Shown here: in pieces, positions 46,857 to 57,789 of the stretch | Layout of the letters: each line of letters opens with the position of its first letter | How positions within the stretch are numbered: position 1 is the stretch's first letter | From: Sphaerolaimus hirsutus | Lineage: Eukaryota > Nematoda > Chromadorea > Monhysterida > Sphaerolaimidae | Reading direction: 5' to 3' | Assembly: GCA_964036195.1 (NCBI GenBank) | Contig: OZ038457.1 | Coordinates: 6,165,147 to 6,229,146 of the forward strand | Length of the DNA stretch: 64,000 bases | Translations under genes and position numbers: made by a program | The notes under the pieces: generated by a model | What the model was told of the DNA's origin: nothing | The model's database searches: none | The model's input: only the letters and a program-made list of their open reading frames with translations

Positions 46857-47920
46857 TCAAGTTACAGGTAGCGTGTGAAAATCAGGTAATGTGAATGGAC
46901 CTCCTTCCGCTTTGCGGCATGTGACGCATTTGCGCAAAATTTTCGCAACTACTTGCTTGGCACTTGACAACCAGCAGTGTTCGCGTAAATCAGCTAAAGT
47001 GTGAAGCATGCCACTGTGACCAGCAAGCTCATGAAAATGAGTAACCACAAGCGTTGTTAACCACCCTGTTTTTGGTAGGTAGTAAAACAATGAAGGGTTT
47101 CGGTGTTCTTTGTGAGACACACGCATGACACAATATAATAAATTATTCCACGTGTCCCATTTGAGCATGTGGTGTTTTCCCAGTTGCGCTTGTGAAATGC
47201 AACTGGCGCACTCCTCCGCTTGTGCAATGCGCAACACATGTCTAAATGCTTTGTTCAGATCGGCTTGTGTGATAGGTTTTGACAAATATTCACTTTCGCG
47301 CTTTGCAGCTTTATGCATAGAGCGATTGAGCCAATATGTTTTGACCCGAAGCAAATAAACGACAGTACGCAACAATTTTGACAATGTTGAAAATCGTCGA
47401 ATGTCTATTTCAAATGGATTTGAAGGGATGTGACGTTGTCGACTTTCAACAAACGGATTTTGAGGAGTGACATTTTGTGACAAATTGGGGTCCAAATTGA
47501 CAGGCACTTGTGGTGCAAGAGCATTAGCTGGCTGTGAAGCAGGCTGTGAAGTTACTGCACCAGCGTATAAAGGTCGACTGATGTGAGCGTCGCCTTTCGC
47601 AAGCTCTTCGGTGACAGGTTGAGCTTGATATTGCGAAATGTCCACAATGTTTGCTGTGAAGGGTTCAGCGAAAAATGATGGTCCTGTGAACCACATTGTT
47701 TCGATCATTAGTTGATCAAAAGTACATCCCCGCGACGCAATGTCAGCTGGATTGTCTTTTGTAGCAACTTTGCAAATTTGAATGCAGTGCTTTGACATAA
47801 ATGAATGGATTTTTGTGACCCGATTGTTGACAAAAGTAGCCAGCGGCTTTGAAGTATATAGCCAGCCGATGACAACTGTACTATCAGTCCATAGGAAGTT
47901 GCTGTGAATTTTCCATCCAC
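46857..47920 (-). pseudogene. Copy B RNase H remainder and integrase zinc-binding part, ended by a stop
   Basis: It continues the pol homology in a shifted frame after the deletion at about 47975: WTDSTVVIGW-type RNase H residues, NPADIASRG, a Ser/Gln/Pro linker, and the integrase H2C2 zinc domain (GHSGMLHTLADLREH ... CVTCRK). Copies A and C have an arginine codon CGA where this copy has TGA (46857-46859), which separates it from the integrase core. Confidence 0.85.
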
Positions 47921-50900
47921 CTAGCTCAACGAGTTCGTGATGTAAATAATCGATGAGCTGTGCAGCAATTCCAAGCGTGTGATTGTGAGGGGTTGACCTT
48001 GTTTTGACGGAACTGGGGCTAGTTTTGTGCGAGCTGTGAGAAAACCACTAAAATATCGGTCATCCTCATAGCCATATTCATCAGGTGAAATTGCTTGTTG
48101 ACGCAAATAAGCGCAAACGGCGTATCCGTCTTTAGAGGCATCACAAAACACATGTAACTCTAATGGACGTGTTTCGTCTTTGACATCAATGCCAAAAGAG
48201 TGAAATGAGCGCGGAAATTTGATTTGACTTATGGACGAGAGATGTCGTTTCAAATCGTCCAGTAAGTCATCCGCCTCTGGGTCTTCGATGAGTTCATCCC
48301 AGGTTGTGATATTGCACCTTTGAATTATTTGTGATACGCGAAATTTCAACCAAAATAATGCGGGTGCTGTGATGCCAATAGGATCATATGTTGAAGCCAG
48401 CAATTTGTTCAGATTGCGGCGTGTTGCTGTGACAATGAGCGTGAAATCTTTCTTGGGAGCTGGCACCGCGATGGTGTCTTCGATGTGATCGTAAACAAGA
48501 CCCATAACTTTGATATATTGTGACTGTTTCGGGTTGAGATCATCAGGTTTGATTTTCTCAGAAACAATACGCGAATTTGTCATCCATTCGCACATGTTGA
48601 AATTTGCTCTTGCAAAAACAGCTTTAATTAAGCGATAGAGCTGTATTGCATATTTTTCATCATCTACGCTGATAACTAAATTATCAACGTAAATGCTGTT
48701 GAGCAACAGCTCCAATTTCGCTTGTTCGTGTGAATCAGCGGGATGCATGTGAGCTAGTTCTGCTTCCAGGTGATATTTGATAACAGTCGACAAAATGGAT
48801 GGACTGCATGTGAGACCAAATAGCACTCTTGTGAATTGCATCATTTGAATATTGTCTTCGTGAGTCGGAATGGTGTCATCACGCAGCCAATAAAATTTTG
48901 TGAAAGCGCGTGATTTTGGGTGAAGAGCAATTTGCAAAAATGCTTTCTCAATGTCTGCTAATAACACCACTTTTCCGGCTCTGAAACGAAGCATTAATCT
49001 GAGCGCCTGTGGTGTGAGAACTGGGCCTCGAAATAAGCAATTGTTGAGACTTGGCTTGCCTGCAGAACCATCATACACTATTCGACATGTTGTCGATCTG
49101 CCAGGTGTGATGACAGGTTGATGAGGTAAGATATGTTCTTGCAAACCATCTTGTGAACCATAGACGGTTTCTATGACACCTTTGTGAAGTTGATCTGAGA
49201 TGACTTTAGCGTATGTTGCGAATAAATCGGGATCTTTTCGAAACCGTTTCAACAGTGACAGAAAGCGGCGAAATGCTTCTGCATTGTTGGTTGGCAATTC
49301 GTGAATGGTTGATTTGAATGGCCAATCTACACTATAGCGCCCAGTTTCTGGATCAAGAGTTATTGATTCCAGAATTAACTGTTCAGCTATGTCGTCATCA
49401 TGTGATAATGGATCATCTGTGATGCCTATTGACTCGAGACTGTGAAATTGAAATAATGTCTCTTGGCCAACGGCAACAGCTGATGATGCGTGTGAACAGC
49501 ATGAAACCATGAATTGATGTGGCGAAATGTCAGGTGTTGTGACAAATGACTGTGATGACGCATTTCCGCCAAGCATCAATCCAAGTATTGATTCAACTAT
49601 TATCAATCCAGATGGGAGTTCGATTTCTGTTAGTCGAATATCGAACTTCCAATAATAGTCTTGACCAATGACTACATCTGGTTGACATAGTTTTTGACAA
49701 ATCTCATCAGTCATTTCTGTCAATTCAAGCGGTTCCGCGAATTGTTCTTGTGCATGTTTACCGTACACAATATAAATGACTGTTTTGTCATCTTGTGACA
49801 AAGGAGGTGGGCATGCATATGTTGCCAAATTATCGACTGCACGTAATGTGAGCAGAATTTGTAACATATTGCCCTTATTGTCGACGTGTTTGTAAATAGG
49901 CATGACGGCCTCGATCAAAAACGTATTGACTGTGACAGGCGTTTTTGTCGCAAACACGTTCATTTGAAGAACAACGTCTCCTTTGTTTTCAAAGTTATAC
50001 TCATTTGCCACGGATGCTTTGTTGTACAAATATTTGCATCCAGTGTCAAAGAATATTAACAAAGGGTCTGTGACTTGATTTAGTTCAGCGTCCTTATTAA
50101 TTAATGAAGCCTGGGCTACTTGCAAATGAACAGTAGGCGCAAAATCAAACTCACATTCTTGTTCGGCCTGCTGCCTTGTAGCGGCGTTGGGGTTACCGTA
50201 ACCCGCTTGTGCGCTCAGCACCTCCACCGTGGGCCTGTGACTGGGTTGAAGTGGCACCGACGATGACATTTGGTTCGGGTTGAGGTGTGGGTACACCTCG
50301 TACCGTTTCTGTTGGAAGCCGCGGATTTTGGCTTCGACTGTCTCCATGTCCATGCCGTCCTTGATGAGGCCGGCATGGAGCGTCGTCCACAGCTCGTTTT
50401 CGCTGTGATACTTGCAGGCTTCCTCCTGAGCTCTCGCCTGGAGCTTGTTCGCGGGCTTTGGCCATTCGCCCATGTCCAGCGGGCCGTCCATGTCCATCTG
50501 GTACAGCGTCTGCTGTCTCCACCGAAAATCGTTGTCGTCCGGGGGGATGACACACACGCTCATCGGTTCCGTGTGTGAAGGCGGATACGATGGCGTTGCT
50601 TGTGACGAAGCCGCGCCCGTTGTGATTACCTGAGCGTTGACAAAATTAGCGCTCGTTGCTGTGACAAAGGCTTTATTTTGTGAATTGTTTACCTGACACG
50701 TTGCGGGTGCCTGTCGGGTAGGACAGAACGCCCCGTGATGTTGACCGATCTGGCGACAATAGTAGCAACTCAGTCTTTGAGTGCACTGTGCCGGTTGATG
50801 GCCTCTGTGTGTGCATCGGGTGCACACTTCGCCCAAAGCTTGCAACCGTTCGATGCGCTCTTTCGGTGTGACGTATTGAGGGCAATTGGTGGTGTAGTGC

Positions 50901-51823
50901 TCTTTAATGTTACAGAACAAGCACTCGAATTTCGGCTTGCAATAATCAGCAGCAGGTTGTGAAAACTGCTTTTGACTAGTCGCTCCACTCGCGGGTGTTC
51001 TGGGAGGTTGAGTGGAATTTTTATTTTTTCCTTGTGGTTTACCAACGTTAGCATTGGTACCAGCAAAAGCAACCGTGTTGTGAATAGGTTTTTGCTTTGA
51101 AAAGGTATTTTGTGATTTATTTCCCTTTTTCTTTTGCTGTTGCCAACCACCTCCATTTTGTGGCTTTTTTGACGATGAATTTTGTGATTTCTGAACAACA
51201 TTTGAAGGTTGTGAACTTGACTGTTCAGTTTTCATCGCGTCTAAATGAGCACGAGCAATGGTAGTTAATGCATCAACAAACCTGACGACTGTGAGTTCTG
51301 TGTCGTCGGTTGCAGCAGTGCGCATCGAATTCCGGTGTTCTTCTGTGACGGCAAGAACAATATTATCGGGTAAATAACCACAAATTATTCTTAAAACTGC
51401 ACCAGAATCGACACTTTCACCCCTTTCTTTTAGTTGATTGAGAGTTGACAAAAGGGTCCGTGTGAAATTTGTGAGAGAGTCTCCTCTTGACGAAGGCTTT
51501 TCGAGTGAATACAATTTATCCCAAAGGGCTGCTTGTACCCGATGCGTTTCACCAAAGTTTGATTTTAACATGGTGACCGCTGTGATGTAATCGCGACCAT
51601 CACCTTTTAACCCGGCCAGCAGTTCTGCTGCTGGACCGATAAGGCTGAGCTTGAGGTACGTATATTTCATACCGTTTGACAAAGTAGTTCGGTCGTGAAT
51701 TTGAGCTTGAAAAATTTCCCACCAAGCTGCCCATTCTAACGGATCGCCGTTATATTTAGCAAGCTCGATTTTTGGTAACTTTAACAAAGTTTCCGGTTGT
51801 GAAGGTTGAGAACTACTTCCCAT
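47921..51823 (-). CDS. Copy B Gag (main part), protease region, RT and start of RNase H
   Basis: A 1,300-codon frame. DUF1759-type Gag region near its start (LPKIELAKYNGDPLEWAAWW), then Lys/Gln/Asn-rich linker, CCHC knuckles CLFCNIKEHYTTNC, CTRCTHRGHQPAQC and a third CYYCRQIGQHHGAFC, then a DTG protease-like motif (LLIFFDTGC). RT follows with LLADIEKAFLQIALH, VLFGLTCSPSIL and the active-site segment IYVDNLVIS (Asn in place of the second Asp of YxDD), then the connection/RNase H start VFCDASKDGYAVCAYL. The frame is lost after TITRLELL because about 16 nt present in copies A and C are missing. It acts in the particle as reverse transcriptase and nucleic-acid-binding structural protein. Confidence 0.9.
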   Translation of the reverse strand: MGSSSQPSQPETLLKLPKIELAKYNGDPLEWAAWWEIFQAQIHDRTTLSNGMKYTYLKLSLIGPAAELLAGLKGDGRDYITAVTMLKSNFGETHRVQAALWDKLYSLEKPSSRGDSLTNFTRTLLSTLNQLKERGESVDSGAVLRIICGYLPDNIVLAVTEEHRNSMRTAATDDTELTVVRFVDALTTIARAHLDAMKTEQSSSQPSNVVQKSQNSSSKKPQNGGGWQQQKKKGNKSQNTFSKQKPIHNTVAFAGTNANVGKPQGKNKNSTQPPRTPASGATSQKQFSQPAADYCKPKFECLFCNIKEHYTTNCPQYVTPKERIERLQALGEVCTRCTHRGHQPAQCTQRLSCYYCRQIGQHHGAFCPTRQAPATCQVNNSQNKAFVTATSANFVNAQVITTGAASSQATPSYPPSHTEPMSVCVIPPDDNDFRWRQQTLYQMDMDGPLDMGEWPKPANKLQARAQEEACKYHSENELWTTLHAGLIKDGMDMETVEAKIRGFQQKRYEVYPHLNPNQMSSSVPLQPSHRPTVEVLSAQAGYGNPNAATRQQAEQECEFDFAPTVHLQVAQASLINKDAELNQVTDPLLIFFDTGCKYLYNKASVANEYNFENKGDVVLQMNVFATKTPVTVNTFLIEAVMPIYKHVDNKGNMLQILLTLRAVDNLATYACPPPLSQDDKTVIYIVYGKHAQEQFAEPLELTEMTDEICQKLCQPDVVIGQDYYWKFDIRLTEIELPSGLIIVESILGLMLGGNASSQSFVTTPDISPHQFMVSCCSHASSAVAVGQETLFQFHSLESIGITDDPLSHDDDIAEQLILESITLDPETGRYSVDWPFKSTIHELPTNNAEAFRRFLSLLKRFRKDPDLFATYAKVISDQLHKGVIETVYGSQDGLQEHILPHQPVITPGRSTTCRIVYDGSAGKPSLNNCLFRGPVLTPQALRLMLRFRAGKVVLLADIEKAFLQIALHPKSRAFTKFYWLRDDTIPTHEDNIQMMQFTRVLFGLTCSPSILSTVIKYHLEAELAHMHPADSHEQAKLELLLNSIYVDNLVISVDDEKYAIQLYRLIKAVFARANFNMCEWMTNSRIVSEKIKPDDLNPKQSQYIKVMGLVYDHIEDTIAVPAPKKDFTLIVTATRRNLNKLLASTYDPIGITAPALFWLKFRVSQIIQRCNITTWDELIEDPEADDLLDDLKRHLSSISQIKFPRSFHSFGIDVKDETRPLELHVFCDASKDGYAVCAYLRQQAISPDEYGYEDDRYFSGFLTARTKLAPVPSKQGQPLTITRLELLHSSSIIYITNSLS

Positions 51824-52385
51824 GTTGACATTGAAGGGTGGTTGTGAAGGGGGTAGTTAAATCAACAGTGGACTGACCTTTCAAGGAAAGTATCAACCTT
51901 TCCGCGGATTTGATGTGCGCTTGGGCGGACGCCATTTTCGATTCCAGCTCATCCATGAGCATCGTCGCGTTGTTCGAGCCCGAATAGAGCGCGCGTTCCA
52001 ATTTCGCATTGGAGTTTTTCGCTTCTACGGCCGCACCGTCTTGGTCTCTGTCCAAGCTTGTGATGTAATCTTGAACAATAGATGTGAATCTGTCCATAGC
52101 TGTGGACAGGTCCGAGCGTTTCAGCTCGGCTTGGTAGACGTATGCCTGAAGTAATTCTAATACTTCCTCCGCCGCTTGCAAGTTTACAGCGGCGGGTTGT
52201 GACTCGTCTTTGACGATTTTAGGAATCGGTTTAGTTGTGAATCGTAACACGCCGGTGCGTACTCCAGTCAACGCCCGGCTATGCTGAGTCAACGGATGAG
52301 TTGTGTCGGACTCATCTACGTTGCTCGGAGGCATAGCTGAGGCGGTGGTTGCACCTTGCAAAGCGCGTAGGCGTTCGTCGGCCAT
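51813..52385 (-). pseudogene. Copy B Gag N-terminus, frameshifted
   Basis: From ATG at 52385 (MADERLRALQ) it matches the first ~185 residues of the copy C polyprotein: HPLTQHSRALTGVRTGVLRF, then a helical stretch ending at LILSLKGQSTVDLTT. The frame shifts at about 51840 relative to copies A and C because of a length difference in the Gln/Pro-rich linker. The rest of Gag continues in another frame at 51823. Confidence 0.85.
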
Positions 52386-52662
52386 AGCAAAGTTCAATCG
52401 ATTTATTGCTTATTAGCAAAGTGGTAGCTAGCTGTGAATGAAATAAAATAATAAAAATAAATATTTTGTTACTTGTGACTTGTACTTGTAAAATCGTAAG
52501 TAAATACGCACGCGTTACTAACGATTTTGCGTCCAAAACTGTATTACCATAACCTCGTGCGTGTGACTCAGGCTGTGAAACACAATTTCCAATGAAATTT
52601 CGCGCGAGACGACTTAATTAGAGTGACCAATTAATTAATTAGTCACCCTGCTCGCTGCGCCA

Positions 52663-53761
52663 TGTAAAATAATACAGAACTTGTTGAATTGACTTGTGAA
52701 CGAGCTCCTATTCCTAACCGAGGAAGAGGACAAATGTGAACGTATGAAAGTTGACGTGAAGCGTCGTCTCTTAGTTGACGTTCCGTTATTTTATCAAATG
52801 TGATTAGTTGAGTTGAAGTGAATTGACGTGAGTTAGTGTGAAGCAAATTTAGATTGTTTTCAAAAGGTTTTGACGAACATTTTATTTAGACAATTAAATA
52901 CAAAGAAATAAATGTAAATAAAATATATAAAATATACGTAAATAAAGGAATTAATTTACAACTAAATTAATTACTTAAATGAAACGTAATAGAAGCTATA
53001 ATTACCGGAGAAATAAGGCAATTTAAATAAGGCACTTAATTACGACAAAAGGCGACAATTAAGTGGCGCGGTTGTGAACAAAGCACCTCAAACAGCGCGG
53101 GTGTGAATAAAGCACTGAGGTGACTTAAAGCACCAAGGGTTAAACTTAGCACCAAAAAATAAGCGACTTAATAAAGTGACAACGGCGCTTATTTAGATCC
53201 TAGGAAGAGATTCGTGTGAAGTTGACGAGGTTGCAAACACTGCCGATTTTAGCTGTGAGATCGGCTTTTAAGGGCCAGACCGTTGGCGATTGACTTGGCG
53301 CCAATCGGTCGGCTCTAATCTCCGATTTTTACCCAACATTTCCAATTGTGAAATATCAACTCTTGCCCGCTCGCTTCTCCGATGAAAAGCGAGCTAAACT
53401 GGCAAGATAGTGAAAATGTGAGACAAGCCAGACAGCATTTGAAATGGCGCGCGGGCCCGGCCCCCCGCTTGGGGCGGGCCTGCCGCTTAACATAAACATG
53501 ACGGCATATTTGCGTGCCGCTTGTCAAGGAAATGTGGCAGAATGTGAGCAATGACTAAGATCTAAATATGTGAGCAACGTAAAGGGCACGTTGTAAACAT
53601 GATCGCTTGAGATATTAAATGGTGAATATTGAGATGTTAAAAAAGGTGGAATGTGAATAAAAATGGAATCTTGATAAATTGAATTAACTAAAAATATAAA
53701 GCGAACATAAGAACGTCAACTTAAATATTAAAGGTTTTACATTTTACGATAATGTTACACA
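52663..53761 (-). repeat. 5' LTR of copy B
   Basis: 1,099 bp, TGTGTAAC...TTTTACA in the sense of the element, next to the primer-binding-site-like sequence (inverse of TGGCGCAGCGAGCAGGGT, 52645-52662). It contains CG-rich short palindromes (GGGCCCGGCCCC region near 53455). Confidence 0.93.
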
Positions 53762-53766
53762 ACAAC

Positions 53767-56412
53767 CATGAAGTGCTCTGGTATGAGTGGTCGCGTCAAT
53801 ATATCGACCTACTCAAAGATCGAGCTAAAAATCAACGCTTGAAAAAGGGCACTATCAACGAAGCTCCCAAACGTGGTCAAGTGGTGTTAATCATTGATGA
53901 TAAACAACCACGCGGAATGTGGCAAATGGGCCGCATTCACGAAATACACGTGTCAAGCGATGGCAAAATACGTGCAGTCACAGTATTGTCAAGCAACGGT
54001 TGTCGCACACGTAGATCTCCATCCAACCTCGTTCCTCTTGAAATCGACACAGAGGACAGTGTTGAATATAAAATCGACACCGAGGTCAAAGGTGATGATG
54101 AATCACAACCACCACCCGACAATGGCGATGATTCACAAAACGATCAATCACATCAACAATCACAATCTTCGCAATCACAACAAGATGCAAGACGAGCAAA
54201 CCCACGTCGAACATGTCGCTACACTGGCACATATTCGTTCTGGGGAAACGTGTCGCATTTAATGGCACTCACATTGCTAATACAGTCAAAATTAGCCAAC
54301 ACACTCACATGGACAGATCAATATCACAAAACTTTCAATCTGTGCCATAAAACACGCACTGGCCACGCGATTCAACTTCCTGAAAAAGTAACATGTCACT
54401 TTCCTCAAGTTAACGCCGTAGAGGATATTGTAATATCCATATGGACGTTGCGTGTTCAGCCGCAAACGACACCCATTTATAGATGCTTTCAACAAGAGCA
54501 TACTATAATCACATATATGAGTCTGGTGGGCAGAAAATCTATGCTGCCACCAGAAATCATTAAAAATCACAGAGTCACAACCTACGATTGCATGATCGCC
54601 TACCAAAATAAAACCTGGAAAGGCGAACCCTTAATAAAAATCGGTCATGCATTGTGGAGCACCAACAAATCACTTCACATCGATTATTGTTACTTTTGTC
54701 ACAATATGAGTGACACGGTGATGAACTTTCACATAGAAGAAGGTGTAGTTGCAAGTCTTGACGGAAAGAAAATTGTTTCCGAAATTCAAGATTTATCACA
54801 TTGCAACCCTCAAGCCGGCTATTGTTACGACAGCGACAATGGCGTCTCTATATGGAACGCTACTGCCTTCAACAAACAGTGTGCATTCCAAGAGATAGGT
54901 CAATTCAATGCGCAATATTCACAAAACCATTATGTAGTGGAAACATTACAAGCTGCATTTTCGGTCACATGGAGATCACAACAATTTCCAAATAATGCAG
55001 AATGCGTACCGAAAGACGCGAAATACATTGACCAAGGCTCAGCATTCATTCAATTTCTTAGATATCAACATAAGAAGTTGAAGAAACCGGAAGCTGAAAA
55101 AGCTCCGCTTCATTTTAAGCTCGCACCGAATCTCGATGTTGGTGTATTTCACTTACTCACAGCCCAACAACAATATGAAGTTGACAAAATTGCATGTCTC
55201 AAACGTAAACAATTTGGATCCATCTGGCAACAATTATGTCACATCCGCCAAACCCAGCTGGATATAATTCATGCAATTGTCACATTCAATCCCACGCTTG
55301 GCTTGCGAGCATTGCTAGGACGTCAAAATCTCTATGCTGAATGGCATGGAGATATATTGATGTTCTGGGATTGTAAACCTGTCACAGCAGAAATTATTTA
55401 CTTTCAACATCAATATCACAATACGTGTTATAAATTTCTGCCGGTCAAAGTCACAGACCATCTGCACATTATGTTCGTTGCTCCTGGCACCAATGATCTA
55501 ATCACACATTCACCAACAGATCATTGTCTCATGAAAGATCACAAATATTATCAATTAAATGATCAATCATGGGCCAACGAAAATGGACCAACAAACTTAC
55601 ATGTCACAAAACTCCCAATCGAATTAATTTGGGCTGGCTTGTGGAAACCATTCACACTAAATGTTTCCTTGTCACCAGGTGTAAGTATGACTGATATTGC
55701 ATTCAGTATCATGGCTGCACATCACCACTTTCAAAATCTGCAACGACTCAAACGACAAGTCACACGTTCAGTCGATTACATTTCAACAAAATCCAACGAT
55801 CCTAAAGCTGTGCAGGCATATATTGCTGGCATCGGCCAAGGGGTTGGTGCATATTTTGAAGGTGTAGGTAAAGAATTGGGTCACATCATTCACGGTAGTG
55901 TCACAGGTGGTGCGTCTGCTTTAGATACGTTACTTTCTGGGCCACTTCAAACCGCTGTGAACATTATACTCATTATTATCACAATCGTTTGTATTGGGTA
56001 TATTGGTTATGTTTACATGCAGTGGCGGCTCGTAACTGGCAGGGGTATGCTGCCAGACATCAAGGGCTTTTTCCAAAGAAAGGGCAGAAGGGACAAAGAC
56101 CCAAACAACAGGGGCCTCCGTCCGTTCAGCAAGGAAAAATCGGTAAGCGACGGCGACGTAACCGCCAGAAGAAACCGAAAAGCGGCTTCAACAAACCTGC
56201 TTTGTCAAGTCAAACCGTCACACAAACGTCAAGTTCGTCACAGTTACATTCAAAGTTTGTCACACCCCTCAAACGAGTTTCTCCATTCAAACGGCTTTCA
56301 GGATGCCCGGTACAGCCTAGATCGGATATCCCGGTCAGTTATAGTACCCAGCGCGCCGAAGAAATCGAAATGGAGACGGGTGCGCGCCGGGTGACAAGAC
56401 CTGCACCCCCCT
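53767..56412 (+). pseudogene. Copy A pol C-terminus joined in frame to envelope-like protein, truncated by copy C
   Basis: It resumes copy A directly after copy B and its duplicated ACAAC. The DUF5641-type domain (WYEWSRQYIDLLKDR, KRGQVVLIIDDKQPRG) runs without a stop through an acidic, Ser/Gln-rich linker into the envelope-like protein: signal-like MALTLLIQSKLANT, cysteine-rich ectodomain, membrane helix AVNIILIIITIVCIGYIGY and basic tail. The reading frame ends at about 56394, shortly before the LTR of copy C. About 1 kb of 3' sequence seen in copy B is absent here. As read it has no stop between pol and env, unlike copy B. Confidence 0.85.
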
Positions 56413-57510
56413 TGTGTAACATTATCGTAAAATGTAAAAACCTATAATATTTAAGTTAACTTTCTTATGTTCTCTTTTATATTCAATAATTCAACTCGTC
56501 AAGATTTCATTCATATTTACATTCCCATTTTAACATCTTCACCTTCACCAATTAATATCTCAAGCGATGTTGTTTACAACGTGCGCTTCACATCGTTCAC
56601 ATATTTAGATCTTAGTCATTGCTCACATTCCGCCACATTTCCTTGACAAGCAGCACGCAAATACGCCGTCATGTTTATGTTAAGCGGCGGGCCCGCCCCG
56701 AGCGGGGCGCCGGGCCCGCGCGCCATTTCAAATGCTGTCTGGCTTGTCTCACATTTTCACTATCTTGCCAGTAAAGCTCGCTTTTCATCGGAGAAGCGAG
56801 CGGGCAAGGATTGAACTTTCACAATTGGAAATGTTGGGTAAAAATCGGAGATTAGAGCCGACCGATTGGCGCCAAACCAATCGCCATCGGTCTGGCCCTT
56901 AAAAGCCGATTTCACAGCTACAATCGGCAGTGTTTGCAACCTCGTCAACTTCACACGAATCTCTTCCTAGGATCTAAATAAGCGCCGTAGTCACTTTATT
57001 AAGTCGCTTGTTTTTGGTGCTAAGTTTAACGCTTGGTGCTCTAAGTCACCTCAGTGCTTTATTTCACACCAGCGCTGTTTGAGGTGCTTTATTTCACAAC
57101 CGCGCCACTTAATTCTCGCCTTTTGTCGTAATTAAGTGCCCTCTTAAATTGCCTTATTTCTCCGGTAATTAGAGCTTCTTTTACGTTTTATTTAAGTAAT
57201 TAATTTAGTTGTAAATTAATTCCTTTGTTTACGTATATTTTTATATATATTTTATTTACATTTAATTCTTTGTATTTAATCGCCTAAATAAAAACGTTCG
57301 TCAAAACCTTTGGTAAACAATCTAAATTAGCTTCACACTAACTCACGTCAATTCACTTCAACTCAACTAATCACATTTGATAAAATAACGGAACGTCAAC
57401 TAGAGACGACGCTTCACGTCAACTTTCACTTGTTCACATTTGTCCTCTTCCTCGGTTAGGAATAGGAGCTGGTTCACAAGTCACTTCAACAAGTTCCGTA
57501 ATATTTTACA
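56413..57510 (+). repeat. 5' LTR of copy C
   Basis: 1,098 bp, TGTGTAACATTATCG...AATATTTTACA. It shares blocks with the other LTRs, including the GGGCCCGCCCCGAGCGGGGC GC-rich stretch near 56690 and a region rich in GTGCTTTATTTCACA-like words. The TGGCGCAGCGAGCAGGGT primer site follows at 57511. Confidence 0.93.
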
Positions 57511-57789
57511 TGGCGCAGCGAGCAGGGTGACTAATTAAAACTAATTGGTCACTCTAATTAAGTCGTCTCGCGCGAAATTTCATTGGAAATTGCTTTTCAC
57601 AGCCTGAGTCACACGCACGAGGTTACGGTAATACGGTTTTGGACGCAAAATCGTTAGTAGCACGTGCATAAATACTTACGATTTTACAAGTACAAGTCAC
57701 AATTAACGAAATATTTATTTTTATTATTTTATTTCGTTCACAGCTAGCTACCACTTTGCTAATAAGCAATAAATTGATCAAACTTTGCT

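Larger units (their letters stand above)
41518..53761 (-). mobile_element. BEL/Pao LTR retroelement copy B, full length, nested in copy A
   Basis: A 12.2-kb element on the minus strand with two 1,099-bp LTRs (52663-53761 as 5' LTR, 41518-42616 as 3' LTR). It is flanked by the exact 5-bp duplication ACAAC (41513-41517 and 53762-53766). By eye the LTRs differ at about 11 positions (about 1%), indicating a fairly recent insertion. Its gene order is Gag, protease region, RT, RNase H, integrase with DUF5641-type domain, envelope-like protein, then about 740 bp to the 3' LTR. Pol is broken at several places, so it is not autonomous as read. Confidence 0.95.
32683..56412 (+). mobile_element. BEL/Pao LTR retroelement copy A, degenerate, interrupted by three insertions
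   Basis: The 5' LTR starts TGTGTAACATTATCG at 32683 and ends TTTTACA at 34917. The internal region runs 34918-41517, is interrupted by copy B (41518-53761, with TSD ACAAC), resumes at 53767 and continues to 56412, where copy C's LTR cuts the envelope-like region. A foldback element interrupts the 5' LTR. Gag-pol has at least two stops in gag, several frameshifts and two stops in the integrase part, so it is the oldest copy. The last part of env, the 3' untranslated region and the 3' LTR are not in the window and are expected beyond copy C. Confidence 0.92.
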
